A stretch of 64,000 nucleotides of DNA from Prochilodus magdalenae (lineage: Eukaryota; Chordata; Actinopteri; Characiformes; Prochilodontidae), in contig JAMWET010003135.1 of NCBI GenBank assembly GCA_024036415.1, forward strand, positions 1 to 64,000. The letters are read 5' to 3'. Under the pieces are notes generated by a model, which made no database searches, was not told the DNA's origin, and saw only the letters and a list, made by a program, of their open reading frames with translations. Made by a program: the position numbers and the translations under genes. Shown here one piece after another: positions 45,266 through 56,850 of the stretch (its first letter is position 1; the number at the start of each line of letters is the position of its first letter).

Positions 45266-46260
45266 GGTCATAAGCGCGACTGAACGTGAAACGTGAATCA
45301 TTAGCCTCTCTCACAGTGTCAAACATACCCACCAAGTTTCATTGCTCTTGGTTAATTCCTTCTGGGGGCAGCTATTGTTTTGACGATGAGGTTTCATGAT
45401 TCACTGGCACTGACTGCACTGTGAGAAGATTGGAGGACTAGTGATTGGATTATAGACCCTCAAAATGAATCTGGGAAGATCATTGTTCAACATCAGCCTG
45501 ATATCGGGAGACTTTTTGCGATTGCCTGGAGAAACAGATCAGCCTAATGATGCCGTAGTATGGGCCAGGCTTAAGAAGGCTTTGGGCTTCTGATTCACAG
45601 TGTCTCCTAATACTAAACCACCCCTGCTTTGCAGATGTACACAACTCAAAATCCGGCCTCAGCTTTCCAAATCCCCTTGCTTCTCTTATGTTTAGAGCGA
45701 CTCAGTATTGCCACGGTCTCTGTTGGAGGATGGCAGCGGTATTAAAACGGTTCACAGTTGTGTCTTTAAGGTGGCTTTCTGAAAGCCACAAGCCTCTTAA
45801 TGTGAGCAGTGACTCATGAAGCAAGCGCATGTCTGGAAAAGTGGGGCATCTATTTGGATAGGTGGGGGTGTTCTGGGTTGTGTAAAGCCCTCCCTCGGTG
45901 GTCCCCAGAGACTGTTGGATGAGGATGCAGATCCATTATTTCATTTAGAGCATCTTTGCACGCTAGTGCATTGACCCACATTCGGTTCCGCTAGGGAAGG
46001 CTCTGTTTTCTGGTTTGTCATGGTCATGCTGCAGCTGACTCAGGGAAGGTAGAGGCCTGTAGGGACTCATGTACACCAACTCTTTCATTTCTTAAAATAA
46101 CAGCAGCTTGCAGAGATCCAGGCATCTGCCCTCGCTGCCGGATCAACAGGTGACATTAGTTTTAGCTTAAGTTTAATATATGGGAAGTATACGTGTATCA
46201 TTTTGGTCATACAAACCTGCAAAGAGAGCAGATTTTCATACTTCCAGACAACCCTGCGTG
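45266..46260. other. Intronic sequence, nothing recognised
   Basis: No exon or element ends recognised. Confidence 0.5.
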
Positions 46261-46262
46261 TT

Positions 46263-46304
<42 letters not shown>

Positions 46305-46345
46305 CTTTATTGATCCCAGAGGGAAATTCACATTTACTGCACCAC
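46261..46345. repeat. (GATA)n microsatellite joined to a retroelement-tail-like repeat
   Basis: About ten ATAG units lead into TACTTTATTGATCCCAGAGG GAAATTCA, a sequence I know as a very common fish non-LTR element 3' end with a tetranucleotide tail. Read on the minus strand this is an element end followed by its simple-repeat tail. Confidence 0.7.
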
Positions 46346-46464
46346 GTTTACTGCACCACGTTTACTGTTATTTAGATGTGTATATTTAAACACAAACTAA
46401 GTAGAAGAGAATATGAAGACCTCTTCATGAAGTCCTGTTTTAGCCATGTGTGATCAGTTTCTAC

Positions 46465-46735
46465 ACTCCTCATCCACTAACTGGCCACTTTATCAGAAAC
46501 ATCTGCTTTGTACTTCTACCTGCTCGTCACTTTTAGATTAGAAACACCTACCTTCCACTTCCACCCTCTGACTACTATATTAGAAATACCTACCTTGTAC
46601 TTCCACTCACGGTCCATTTTATTAGAAACACCTTCTTTGTACTTCCATTTACTGGTCACTTTATTGGAAACGCCTACCTTGTCTTTCCACTAACTGGCCA
46701 CTTTATTAGAAACACCCACCTTGTACTTCCTCTGA
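46465..46735. repeat. Minisatellite with CTGGCCACTTTATTAGAAACAC units (copy 2)
   Basis: About six units of roughly 44 bp; the same family as 36,885-37,505, 9 kb upstream in the preceding part of the intron. Confidence 0.8.
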
Positions 46736-47484
46736 TTGTTGGAATGAGGTTTGAGGAGCTGTGAAATGTGCATTACCTGCTCTTTCGTAATGGTGATGAT
46801 GTGAGCTAGCCACAGCGCTAACAGGCTAATTAGGGCTAACTGAACAGTGAGCAGTGCTGAGCTCAGATTTTTCTTTGTACTGCAGTGGGTGGTGGGAGTG
46901 TATAGTAGCAATAATAGTTTCTGCCTGAGTAAGTTAGACAGGTGTCACACTGTTAAGTTAATCGTCCGGATCCTATACAAATCAGCATGCACCCCAAATA
47001 GCTCCGGAGATGCTTATGTAGAGTTAAAAGAGCAGAGTGGATGCAGAAGTGAGTCATCCTTCTCTTGACACGGCAGCGTTTTTCAGAAAGTGTCCTGCTG
47101 TGACTTCACACACATCTAAAGATGCTCTCCTCTCCACGGCTGTGGATCAGTCACACTTGGCTAAGAATACTCTGCACCGTCCTGGCTCTCACACACAGAG
47201 GCTCGGTTCGTAGGAGGACGGACTGGCAGAGGACGTCATGTGACTATTAATAGCCCCACAGCCTGTTGGTATGTGTCTGTGTGTTATCGTACTGCACTTT
47301 TGCACTTAATGACAAGACCTCAGAAATGGGACATCAGGATGTTCACTGCTGGCCGAGTGAGGAACTGTCCTTAAGGCCCTTCGTTAGAGGCTGGTGGTCT
47401 CGCGCAATACAGCAGCAGTGAGGAAAGGAAGAGCAGTAGCAGTAGACTCAAATAGCAGCATATGATGCAACCAGAGTCATTCAG
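46736..47484. other. Intronic sequence, nothing recognised
   Basis: No exon-like signal. Confidence 0.5.
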
Positions 47485-47650
47485 AGTGGGTTTGGCGTGA
47501 AACACTCTGTCCTAGAGAAACTTACAGAGTCAGAACTATTCATAGTGGTGGTGAAGGGACCAGACGTCCACCTCTAAAAGCTCCCTCATAGAAAGTTACT
47601 ACATGAGATGGCTATGAATACGCTGCCTGATGTCTGAGATGGAGTTTTTA
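47485..47650. mobile_element. Dispersed-repeat composite
   Basis: The first half (CAGAGTGGGTTTGGCGTGAA) matches the TIR half of the element at 38,358. The second half (GACCAGACGTCCACCTCTAA and onward) matches 22,180-22,270 closely, including TACGCTGCCTGATGTCTGAG. Confidence 0.7.
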
Positions 47651-47724
47651 CTGTAAGGTTTCAGCATAAAACATCAAATTGAATCCGTATATAGAACAGG
47701 GATGCAGAATGCAAAATGCACACA

Positions 47725-48130
47725 TCGTTAATACAAGAAGGAAGCAACCTTGGTGGGTGGGATTGACATTGTGAGACATGCTAATGATTCAAGTTCCATG
47801 CTCAGTACGTCACTCATATGACGTAAGCAAGTACAGGCCTTATCACTGTACCTGCCAGCACCATTGGCAGACGGCTGCACGATGCAGGACTACATGCATG
47901 CAGACAGTTACGTCAACTGTCCTTAGCACCACGTCAACGTCACCAAAAACTGCAATGGCGTTGTGCCAGACTGTCATGAAGTGACTCAGAAGGGCGGGTC
48001 ATCTTCAGTGTCGAATCCTGCTTTTGTCTTGGTGGAGACGACCAACAAATCCGTGTGTGGAGGCACCGGGGTCAGCGCCAAGATCAACAGTTTGTTGACA
48101 CGCCTCAAACGGACTCTCTCACTCTGGTCA
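47725..48130 (+). pseudogene. Tc1/mariner-like transposase relic (same family)
   Basis: GAGACATGCTAATGATTC, CAGCACCATTGGCAGACGGC, GACTACATGCATGCAGACAG and GTCTTGGTGGAGACGACCAA occur in the same order as in the 42,235 copy. The frames are broken and no end repeats could be fixed. Confidence 0.75.
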
Positions 48131-49589
48131 AATGTGTGGATGAACATCATTTCTTAGGCTTGTGTACAGCTAACACAGCAAACCCATTCCGTGAAGCACC
48201 AGATACACAGCTCCTGTGCTGATGTTGCTTCTAGAGGTAGATTGGAGCTCTGTAATGAGTACTATAGAATGCCTTGTGGCAAGTAGAGCAGCAGTCTCTG
48301 AGCTCCAGTGTCTTCAGCGCCTTTTCGATGCCGTGAGCTTCTTCTCCTTGAACTATGGGTGCCACCTCTGTGTTAAGAGGCTCAAATATGTAGATGAACA
48401 TAAACAAGCGCCTCGCTCCTTCTCCCTCCCTGCTCTTTTAGGGAAGTGGGACAGCGGTGTAAAGGGGGCAGGGACACTGTAAAGAGACTATAACTATAAA
48501 CCTGGAAAAGATCTCCACTATAAAACTACGCTGACCAAACAAGTGGCTTAATTAGAGTTTTACAGGCTGCTTCGCTGGCGTTTGCGTAGCCTGTATTTAT
48601 GCTCGTGCGCACTTAAAAACAGAAGCAGAGCACGCGAGAACGTTCCCAGGCAGCACTGGGACTGGAAACGCTGGTTGTGTAATCATGCTGTCGTGGACGC
48701 TGTTTGAAGGTAGAGAGAGAAATGGGTCTGGAGTGACAGGAATGATGCTGGCAGTGAGTGGAGAGACTTCTTTGGGAGAGGCACAGTTCCAGGCTGAGCT
48801 ATAGATACTATCCTTCTGGCCTGAGGGACGTTAGGAAGACGTTAGGAAGACGTTAGGAACCAATGCAGATTGCCTTATGCTGCCTGCTGTCTGGGCTTAA
48901 TCCTATCTTGTTGCCAGTGAAGTGGACCTGGCTTTGAATCCAGTTCTCCACCATACAAGGACGGATAAAACACACTCAGCTACACTGAATGCAATGCACT
49001 GACTGGATTATATGTTTTGGGTATATATGTATAAGGGTGGTGTCTAGCAGTGTAAGTTGGTGTAAAATATCTTTACATTGTACAACAGTCATAAACAGAG
49101 CTGAACAGTATGTAGACAAACCTGTGTGGTGTAAATGTGAGCACCCAGCAGGTTCTCTGGCTGTATAAACCGGATCTAAATGTTTCACCTCCCAATTCCT
49201 CAAGTCATTTGTCTTGTATGTGTGTCTCCTTCGCTTGCGCTGGATCTCTGAGCGTCACACTCTACTGGAGTTCTGTAAATATCACTCTCACTCATGCGGT
49301 CAGCAGCAGATACCTGCAGTATGTTCCAGCCAAGGTGAATCCGCAAGACCCCGCTGCTGAGCGATCTTCAGATACTGCAGTTACAGATTCAGACATCAGC
49401 CATTTTACGGCTGCTCGTCTCCAACGATAAGTTTTGTCTACTGGAGCACATGCGTATGCCAGCATATATACCCATCGCCGATTTATGTGCCAGTATCTGA
49501 ACTGGTGTTGATACAGTGCTGCTGGATGCAGTAATTCTGACCACCTGTGTCATGTTCTCATCAACAAAGCATTTAAATGAATAATTCTT
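48131..49589. other. Intronic sequence, nothing recognised
   Basis: A short triplicated GACGTTAGGAA motif at 48,829-48,860 is the only local structure noted. Confidence 0.5.
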
Positions 49590-49700
49590 CAGCTTTGGAC
49601 CCGGTGAGGAACTCAGGCGGCCTGTATGCAGGGATAGGCTACACCACCCCCAATGACCCAGAAGGATAAGTGGCTCAGAAGATGAATGAATGCATGAATG
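49590..49700. mobile_element. 3' tail of a widespread fish repeat
   Basis: CAGGGATAGGCTACACCACC and GACCCAGAAGGATAAGTGGC TCAGAAGATGAATGAATG match the end of the copy at 53,045-53,110 and a consensus I recognise from many fish loci. Confidence 0.65.
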
Positions 49701-51354
49701 ACATTACAGTCCTTATGGTCTTTCTCATTTCCAGAATTCTGAGCAGCAGGTCAGCGATGTGATTAAACATGGAGGTGTAGTACAACGCCTCATTTCTACA
49801 CCTCTAAATCCACACTAACGAGTGGAGTATGACAGGAAATGTGCGTATAAAATCATATTGTCTTATTATTTCCATTTTCAGCCCCTTAAAATTCTATCAG
49901 CCACAGGTTTTCACGTTGCTCAGGCACCGTTATGGCTATTTGTGTGTCATGCAGTGTTAAGTAATGGACGAACACTTGAAAGAAGTCTGACAATAGTTTC
50001 CACTCGCATACTTGCACTGCTTGTATCAGCAGGCTGTTCAGTTCAGCAGCTATTTCTGTGTCTGTGTTTGAGTAACACTGCTGTGTTTGTGCTGGCTCTG
50101 CTCACTCGCCTGTCACATTCAGAGCCGTTCTCTATGCATCTGTATTAGCTGCTAGTGCACCGGTATAGAGACGGCGGTTTAGATTACAGCATTCTAACCC
50201 ATCAGAAATGATCACATATACCCGGCTCCGAATTATGAATCTTGTCCTTAAAGTAATAATTGAAAAGTATATGTTTAGTTTAGGTTCTGTAGTTTAGGTT
50301 AGGTTCTGTGTGCCGTGTTTGGGTTTCTGTGAGTAATGCTGCGGTCAGGAGCGAGCGGTAGGCAGAGTGAGTCACGGCTGGATCTTCTGACTTTGAAATG
50401 AAGGATTGCACACTTGCTGTATCACCCTGAAGTGTGCAGGGCTTTGCTGCAGTGAGCTAGCCACACTCAGTCTAGCAGAGTGAGTGCGGCTGCTTCCAGG
50501 TAAAAATCAAAATGCCATGTTTGTTTAAAGTTACTGGTTCTAGGCAACGCTGGTTTTCACTGCAGACAGCATAATCTGTACGTTTTGGTGATTTTCCTGC
50601 TCTGGCACACCTGCTTGGAATCATTAGCACATCGCCAAGGATTCTTGGGTGAACATGGACTAGTAGGGGCAAAACAAAGCAATAGGTTTTTATCAATCAG
50701 TCAACCAATCAGTTAGTCAGTCAATTAATCGCTCAATCAACAAGTCAGCATTTATTTTCACTTCGACCTACATCGAGGTTGACCCTCATTTTCAACACAG
50801 CTGCCCAGCTGAGCATTTTAAGCTCAAATGGAAATTAATCTGTTTAAACTAAAATAAAAAAAGAATCCTTATGCAAATAACAGTAAAACCAACAATTTAA
50901 AAATGATTTAATTAAGAAAAAATTCATTATAAAGCAATATATAAGATAAACCAAGATGTTAAAACCAACTAAGATTAGAACATAGAGGAATAAATAGGCT
51001 AAGATAAATGATAATAATATAATTGACTGGACTGGAATTGAGAAAAAAATAATAATAATAAAAATGAAAGTAGGAATGCAGAAAGGAAACATTAAGTGCA
51101 GTAAAAACAGCTACAGGCTGTCCGGAGGGGTTAGAAACTGAAATATTAGATTTAGTGAGGCCTGCGAGCCATGTTTTAGAGACCCCTGTAGTGAATTCCA
51201 GCTCACTGGTGTACTTTGAGCCTGCATCTGTTTAACGTACAGAGCTGAGTATTCCACAGGTCCACATGAGTGTTAATGAAGCTTGTTTGCGGTTCTTCCT
51301 GCATACTCTACACTGACATACCATACCAGTAATGTGATATCAGTGTGTAGATTA
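49701..51354. other. Intronic sequence, mostly AT-rich
   Basis: Degenerate TCAATCAGTCAACCAATCAG repeats at 50,692-50,745 and an A/T-rich stretch at 50,845-51,085. No exon-like signal. Confidence 0.55.
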
Positions 51355-51640
51355 GTTATGGACTGGTGTTGTCGCAGGGAACGCCCACACCTGTGAGGTG
51401 TTATCTTGTGAGTGAGGTTGAACACTGGTCAATGTGCTCATGGCAAGGGGACAGGAATTATCAGAGTCTGAACGAGACATGCCTTGATTGGGCTCATGTT
51501 GGGTGAATACACACACCACACCATTCCTCTCAACTTTTCAGGATACTCCTCAGACCAGTTCTGGACAGCTGGGGCCTATTGGCACGGTGCATTATCCTGC
51601 TGGAGTATCCCATCACTGTACTACTGTACTACACAATCCC
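51355..51640 (-). pseudogene. Tc1/mariner-like transposase relic
   Basis: GGCACGGTGCATTATCCTGC at 51,576-51,596 reads on the minus strand as LQQDNAPC, the signature around the second catalytic Asp of Tc1-like transposases. Neighbouring GCCTTGATTGGGCTCATGTT and CAGACCAGTTCTGGACAGCT align with 40,770-40,830. Confidence 0.75.
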
Positions 51641-52154
51641 ATAGTATATCCCGAAATCTGCACCATCTCGTGATTTTCTCCCCCGTCCTTCCCAAAGTGG
51701 CTGTAAAGACGAGCGGAAAACACTTACTCCCAGTGAAAACAGCCTCGTCTGTTTCTGCCTCTGCGGCCGGTGAAACAGTAGCGGTGGTAAATATTTGTCC
51801 CCTTATTCATTAGGGCTGTTTTGACTCCTATGGGTCAGTAGTTAATGTTTAGCACCAAGCTGCGTTTGTTTACTCAATTAAGCACACACCACCCAAGAGC
51901 GAGCCAGAACAGATGTAGACTCACCTGTGACACAGTGTTTACATCCTTATCAGGTAACATCGTTGTGAATTTACAGAGCATGAATCCTGATTTAAGTGTC
52001 TGTGGCTTTAAGGCTGCGTGTTGCTGTTCTGTAGCTACATGTAAGAGAACAATAGCACTATGAGTGCTGTCATGCAGAAGCATGCAGATGTGTACATCAT
52101 TTACACATGAATAATGAAATGATTCCCTGGGTACTAAAAAGCTTCAGGCTTCAT
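51641..52154. other. Intronic sequence, nothing recognised
   Basis: No exon-like signal. Confidence 0.5.
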
Positions 52155-52470
52155 TTAAAGGCACAGTCTATAAGAACTGGGAGGGTCTGTTATCAGAAAT
52201 GAAGTATAATGTTGCCATTAGTGTATTATTACCTGTAAATACAAGTTGTTGTGTTTTCCTTTGCTTGGATGAGTCTTCATATCTAGTGGCTGTGTATTCA
52301 TGGGCTCAACAAATAAAGGAAAACAGCTTGTTTTATTCTAGGAGCAAACTGTAGGGGGTATATGAGCACTGTGTAAAACCGCATCTGGGGGAATAAAGTC
52401 ACATACATTCTATGTAGAACACCAGAGTACAATTTAAAACACAGAATAATTCTCATATGGCACCTTTAAT
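52155..52470. mobile_element. MITE-like element with AAAGG(C/T)(A/G)C ends
   Basis: The left end CATTTAAAGGCACAGTCTAT AAGAA and right end, inverted, CATTAAAGGTGCCATATGAG AA are diverged inverted copies. The interior is non-coding. Confidence 0.6.
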
Positions 52471-52819
52471 GAGTCTGTTATGTAGTAGTTTAGGATTTTG
52501 GAATCGGCCTGTTTTACCGTGCTCTTTTGCAGGACTTGTATCTGTAGAAGTGTTTGAGGGGACAGCATGGCAGCACTGTGGGTAGTCGCCTCAATGTAAG
52601 AAGGGCTATTAAAGAATACCTTACCACACCTTGTATGTATCAGTTTTACAGTGAGTAAAGAGTCCTAACATAGAGCTGCCGCCGCTGTTCAACGTTCCTA
52701 ACAACCACCCGGAACCTGCTTACACTACCATCCGTGTTCACAGGCAGTGACATTTGCAGAACCTCCAGAGAGCCTAGAAGGGCATTTTCTTCAAGATCAG
52801 TCCCACTGTAAATTGTTCC

Positions 52820-53115
52820 CAGCTGGGGTGTGCTGTGTGGGCTGGGGTGTGCTGTGTGGAGCGTGCACATTCTCCCTGTTTCTGTGTTGGTTTCCTCTGG
52901 GTGCTCTGGTTTCCTCCCACAGTCACACATGCATGCAGGTGAACTGGAGATGCTGAATTGCCCCCCTAGGTGTAAGTATGTATGCCTGCTCTGTGATGGA
53001 CTGGTGGCCTGTCCAGGGTGTTTCCTGCCTTCCACCCAATGAGCGCTGGGATAGGCTGTAGCTCCCTCCTGATCCTGAAGCGTAAGCGGCTCAGAAGATG
53101 ATTGAATGAAGGAAA
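52820..53115. mobile_element. Widespread fish interspersed repeat
   Basis: CACATTCTCCCTGTTTCTGT, GGTTTCCTCTGGGTGCTCTG GTTTCCTCCCACAGTC and the tail GGGATAGGCTGTAGCTCC followed by AGCGGCTCAGAAGATGATTG are parts of a repeat I recognise as near-universal in fish genomes. It is complete enough to show both head and tail. The 163- and 69-codon open frames here are within it and not genes. Confidence 0.7.
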
Positions 53116-53188
53116 GAATAAATTCATGAATGAACAACAGTGTTTGATGTTCACAGTGTATCAGTTCTGAACCGCTCTTAATGTACTA

Positions 53189-53189
<1 letters not shown>

Positions 53190-53259
<70 letters not shown>

Positions 53260-53302
53260 CATATATATATATATATATATACATACATATATATATATAT
53301 AT
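53190..53302. repeat. (AT)n microsatellite
   Basis: About 110 bp of AT dinucleotides with two ACATAC interruptions. Confidence 0.95.
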
Positions 53303-53490
53303 TGTTTTTTACATTCTGTGGTACTTCTTCAGGGTTTGGTATTTAGATACACTGAAGTGAGCCACTCTAGGCGTTCTGAGCGTTCTAGCTACGTCACTGC
53401 TAGTGAATAAGGGGGAGAGTGTAAGCAGGTTCCAGATGGTTGTTAGGGATGTTATACAGCGACAGCAGCTCTGTGTTAGGACTGATGCAT

Positions 53491-53839
53491 ACAAGATCAT
53501 GCATATTATAATGTCTGTCACAAGCTTCTAATAAAGCATATACAGTGTGGTTTACTGGTGTTTCATCTAGCATAGCCACTGTAAGCTAAGCACCGACATG
53601 CTAGAAATCCCACAGGGGTGCTAGTGGGAATTAGCATCATCGTAGAGGTTGTTTTGCCTTGTGTTCTGAGCAGGTTTTGACATGTATGGCCTAGACGGAA
53701 GGCTCAGCTGTAATAGTCCCGGCTGTGACTGATATTGATATAAATATGGCTGTTTTAGTCATTTGGAAGTAAACACGTTATTGATGTACATGTGCGCCAA
53801 TACACACTCGTACGTTGTGTGCGTAGACCCATATCTCTG
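53491..53839. other. Intronic sequence, nothing recognised
   Basis: No exon-like signal before the putative promoter region. Confidence 0.5.
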
Positions 53840-54282
53840 GGTAGAGCTCTGGATGCTGAAGTCTGGGATTGGCTGCTGCTTCACGCACATGCTGCATCTC
53901 CTCCCCCTCCTTTCTGAAGATGAGGGAGAGCAGAGAAGAGCGAGACTCAGACAGCAGCACTCGCTCTGTCTGAAGCATCCTCTCTGCAGCATCACCAGCA
54001 CAGAGCAACAGAAGAACATCTGCATGAGGGTCGAGGGTTAGAGGCGGTTTGGGAGGCGGCTGAGACGACGCTAGTGCCTCCACTCCTTCACATGCACACT
54101 CGCTCTTTCTTTCTATGTTTCGAGACGTTTGATCTCAACAGAAGGACACCTGGACTAGGAGCCTTTGGCAGCAGTATTGGAAGCTGATAGCTGCTGTACT
54201 GGATAAGGACTGAACCGTCACTCTCTGCACACCTCTGTGTGTGTTTGCGGTTGCTGCAGTCTGTGCGTGTGAGGGTTGTGAA
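53840..54282 (+). promoter_or_regulatory. Putative internal promoter and 5' leader of the short RIM isoform
   Basis: The stretch is more GC- and CpG-containing than the surrounding intron. It holds an inverted CCAAT box (GATTGGCTGCTG at 53,868) and a purine-rich leader-like segment (GAGGGAGAGCAGAGAAGAGC), and it leads into the coding start at 54,283. An in-frame TGA at 54,211 precedes the ATG. A possible acceptor (TTGCTGCAG, ending 54,260) means the leader might instead be spliced on from upstream. No TATA box is evident. Confidence 0.4.
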
Positions 54283-54427
54283 ATGGGCAGACAGGGTCAG
54301 GATGGCAGTGCAGCGCCTCCTGGCATGCGCATGCAGCGCTCCCAGAGCAAACTCAGCCTGTCGGCCTCCTTCGAGGCTCTGGCCGTCTATTTCCCCTGCA
54401 TGAACTCGTTTGACGAGGCCAATGGAG
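54283..54427 (+). CDS. rims2: Alternative first coding exon of a gamma-type RIM isoform
   Basis: The exon runs from ATG to a GGAG|GTAAG donor and codes for 48 residues plus one base. The core MQRSQSKLSLSASFEALAVY then FPCMNSFDE closely resembles the N-terminus of RIMS4/short gamma-type RIM proteins, which consist of a brief unique head plus C2B. An in-frame TGA at 54,211 and no RIM-like residues upstream make this a start exon. Three in-frame ATGs are available (54,283, 54,325, 54,331); the family similarity starts at the last, so the true start could be any of them. The leftover G joins AG at 61,111 to make Glu, exactly as the 38,785 exon does. This implies a second promoter inside the gene. 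Confidence 0.82.
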
Positions 54428-54479
54428 GTAAGAAGTAATGCACACCCAGTACACTTCAATATGCACTCATGGTTCATAT

Positions 54480-55190
54480 GGTGTCGCTAGCGTTAGTGAT
54501 AAAACTAAAACTTAGTTATAAAATTGAGGGCTAATACTAGAACCTTAAATCTAGCTCTAGAACACCACCATTTACATTCTGCTAACTAACAGTAGAATCA
54601 ATTCTAGAACTGAAACTAAAACCTCAGGCAAGAATTGAAAACTAATGCTAAAAATTCTAAAGTTGAAAATCTGGAAGTGAAAACTGGACTTGAACACTAA
54701 AACAAATGCTAAAACTGGAAACTTACACTAAAACTACTGCTAGAACTAAAACCTAATGCTAAACTGAAATATAGAAATGAACACTTATTCTAGAGCAAAA
54801 ACATAGTGCTAGATTTAAAAAAAACACTACAGCTAAGTACCAAAATGAGTGCTGGAAATAGACTAATTTTAGAAAGGAAATCTATGGCTAAAAATGAAAA
54901 GGAGTGCTAAAATGAAATTCTAATTTTAAACTAAAAACCTAGCTTTAGAACTGAAGATTAATGAACAGAAAACCAACACTAAAATTATTGCTGTAACTTC
55001 AAACTGACAGCACAGATATAATACAAATATCTATGGTATAAATAATGAGAATGAACGAAACACTAGATTTGAAAACTAACACTGGAATGGAACACTAACA
55101 CTAGACTGGAATACTAACACTAGAACATAAAGATAAAATGGTAAAGTAATGCTAAAACACTCAACTGTAGACCTGAAAACTGACATTCCA
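54480..55190. repeat. Degenerate CTAAAACTGAAA/CTAGAACT repeat
   Basis: Variants of AATGCTAAAACTGGAAAC and ACACTAGAACTGAAAACT recur irregularly for 700 bp. Spacing is variable (about 20-30 bp) and the copies are old. Confidence 0.65.
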
Positions 55191-55194
55191 AAGA

Positions 55195-55325
55195 ACTTAA
55201 TTCAATTCAACTTTATTGTCATTATACCAATTGTACAGATGTACAGTATAACGAAACACGACTCACGGTCAGGCTCCTTCTCCAGTGCAGTTGAAGAATA
55301 TGTGTGTGTGTATATATATATATAT

Positions 55326-55369
<44 letters not shown>

Positions 55370-55460
55370 ATAGTGTGGTGCCAAGACAAATAGACAAAAA
55401 CAATGTGTGCAAACAGTACAGTATGTGTGCAGGACATGTGCAAGGAGTAAGAGCAGTCAG
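55195..55460. mobile_element. Retroelement-tail-like repeat with internal microsatellites
   Basis: TCAACTTTATTGTCATTATA then GTACAGTATAACGAAACACG matches 14,990-15,040. The copy is interrupted by (TA)n and (GATA)n at about 55,311-55,370, after which GACAAAAACAATGTGTGCAA and GTGTGCAGGACATGTGCAAG continue the element. Confidence 0.65.
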
Positions 55461-56269
55461 ATGTTCAGAATGCTGAACTGTGAATTTTCCTGGTGCAGAT
55501 CATGCAAGATGTTTACACAGCCTGGGGGATGTCTCTCTTAAATATATTCATAAAAGATGTTTCTTAAAACAATGTTCCCAAACTTTTGACAGGCTGTATG
55601 TTAGAGTTGACTGTTTGACCTCGAGCTGCTGGTGATTTAGCACAGCATGCTATGTGGTATTTTGGGTTTGCTGCAGTTTGCTGAGTGCGGTGAGCTTTGT
55701 GTGTGAGTTTGAGTCCAGACACTAGAGTCCAGGTCCAGTCCATCAAACGGAACATGTTCGGTATCTGAGTCACATCACCAAAACATCTCCTCCTGCCTAA
55801 TCCACTCTCAGGTCTTCATTAAGGTCGTGCTGATGTGGTTCAGGACTGAAGATGCCTTACTGTGAACTTCAAGCAGCTGTTTGGAACAGCGCCAGGATAG
55901 GATGTGTTTATAATAGTAACTGTCATAAAACCTGATTCTAGATCAGCGCTCCATCTCGCGGGGTGGTCTGTGAACACAGAGCCTGTTGTCTGAAGTGGCT
56001 GCTGACAGTTTGATTCCCGTTTCTAGCTCACAGAAAGCCTTGAACATCAACAACTGAGCCATGTTGCTGACCCAGGGAAAAATAAACCTGATACAGTTGA
56101 CCAGACATATCTGAGAACTGTGTGGGTGTGGCTAATGAGCAGCTTGATTGACAGTTCTCTGTCCAACACTCTTAGCCTGCTCCGCCCCATACAGAATTAT
56201 CATCATTATCCAGCTTTAATGTGATGATAACTGGACCAACAACACAACTAACAAACGGACGGACGCAGC
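55461..56269. other. Intronic sequence, nothing recognised
   Basis: No exon-like signal. Confidence 0.5.
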
Positions 56270-56850
56270 AATGCGTAAATGAATGAACGGATGAAGGAAC
56301 AATGTTGTTGTATGGATAAAAGAATGAACGAATGAAGGAATAATGCCAGTGTGTTGATATAGGAGTTAATGGATGAAGGAACAGTGTTGATGTATGGATA
56401 CAAGAATGAGTGGATGAAGGAACAAGGTTGGTGATGGATGAAGGAACAATGTTGGTGATGGAGTAGCAATGTTGGTGTATGGATGAAGGGATGAAGGAAC
56501 AATGTTGGTGAGGGATGAAGAAATACTGTTAGTGATGAATAAAGGAATGAATGAACAATGTTGGTGATGGATAAAGGAATGAAGGGATGAAGGAGCAATG
56601 TTGGTGATGGATAAAGGAATGAAGGGATGAAGGAACAATGTTGGTGATGGATAAAGGAATGAAGGGATGAAGGAACAATGTTGGTGAGGGATAAAGGAAT
56701 AAAGGGATGAAGGAACAATGTTGGTGAGGGATAAAGAAATGAAGGGATGAAGGAACAATGTTGGTGAGGGATAAAGAAATGAAGGGATGAAGGAACAATG
56801 TTGGTGAGGGATGAAGGAACAGTATTTGTAATGGATAAAGGAATGAAGGG
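56270..56850. repeat. 40-bp minisatellite, array 1
   Basis: Units of ATGAAGGAACAATGTTGGTG followed by ATGGATAAAGGAATGAAGGG, about 14 copies with variable length. The flank that follows (56,865-57,000, AGCTTTTGGTTATGTTGGTT, CTTGTGATTGGTCAGGGGAA) is the same as after the single unit at 16,316. Confidence 0.9.

Larger units (their letters stand above)
52655..53490. mobile_element. Diverged inverted-repeat element interrupted by other repeats
   Basis: GAGTCCTAACATAGAGCTGC ... GGTTCC-like sequence at 52,660-52,760 is mirrored at 53,380-53,485 (GTAAGCAGGTTCCAGATGGT TGTTAGG ... AGCTCTGTGTTAGGAC). Between the arms lie a common fish repeat and an (AT)n tract, so the element appears to have been split by later insertions. 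Confidence 0.65.

Noticed and set aside
52646..53137. 163-codon minus-strand open frame
   Set aside because: Falls almost entirely within a widespread fish interspersed repeat.
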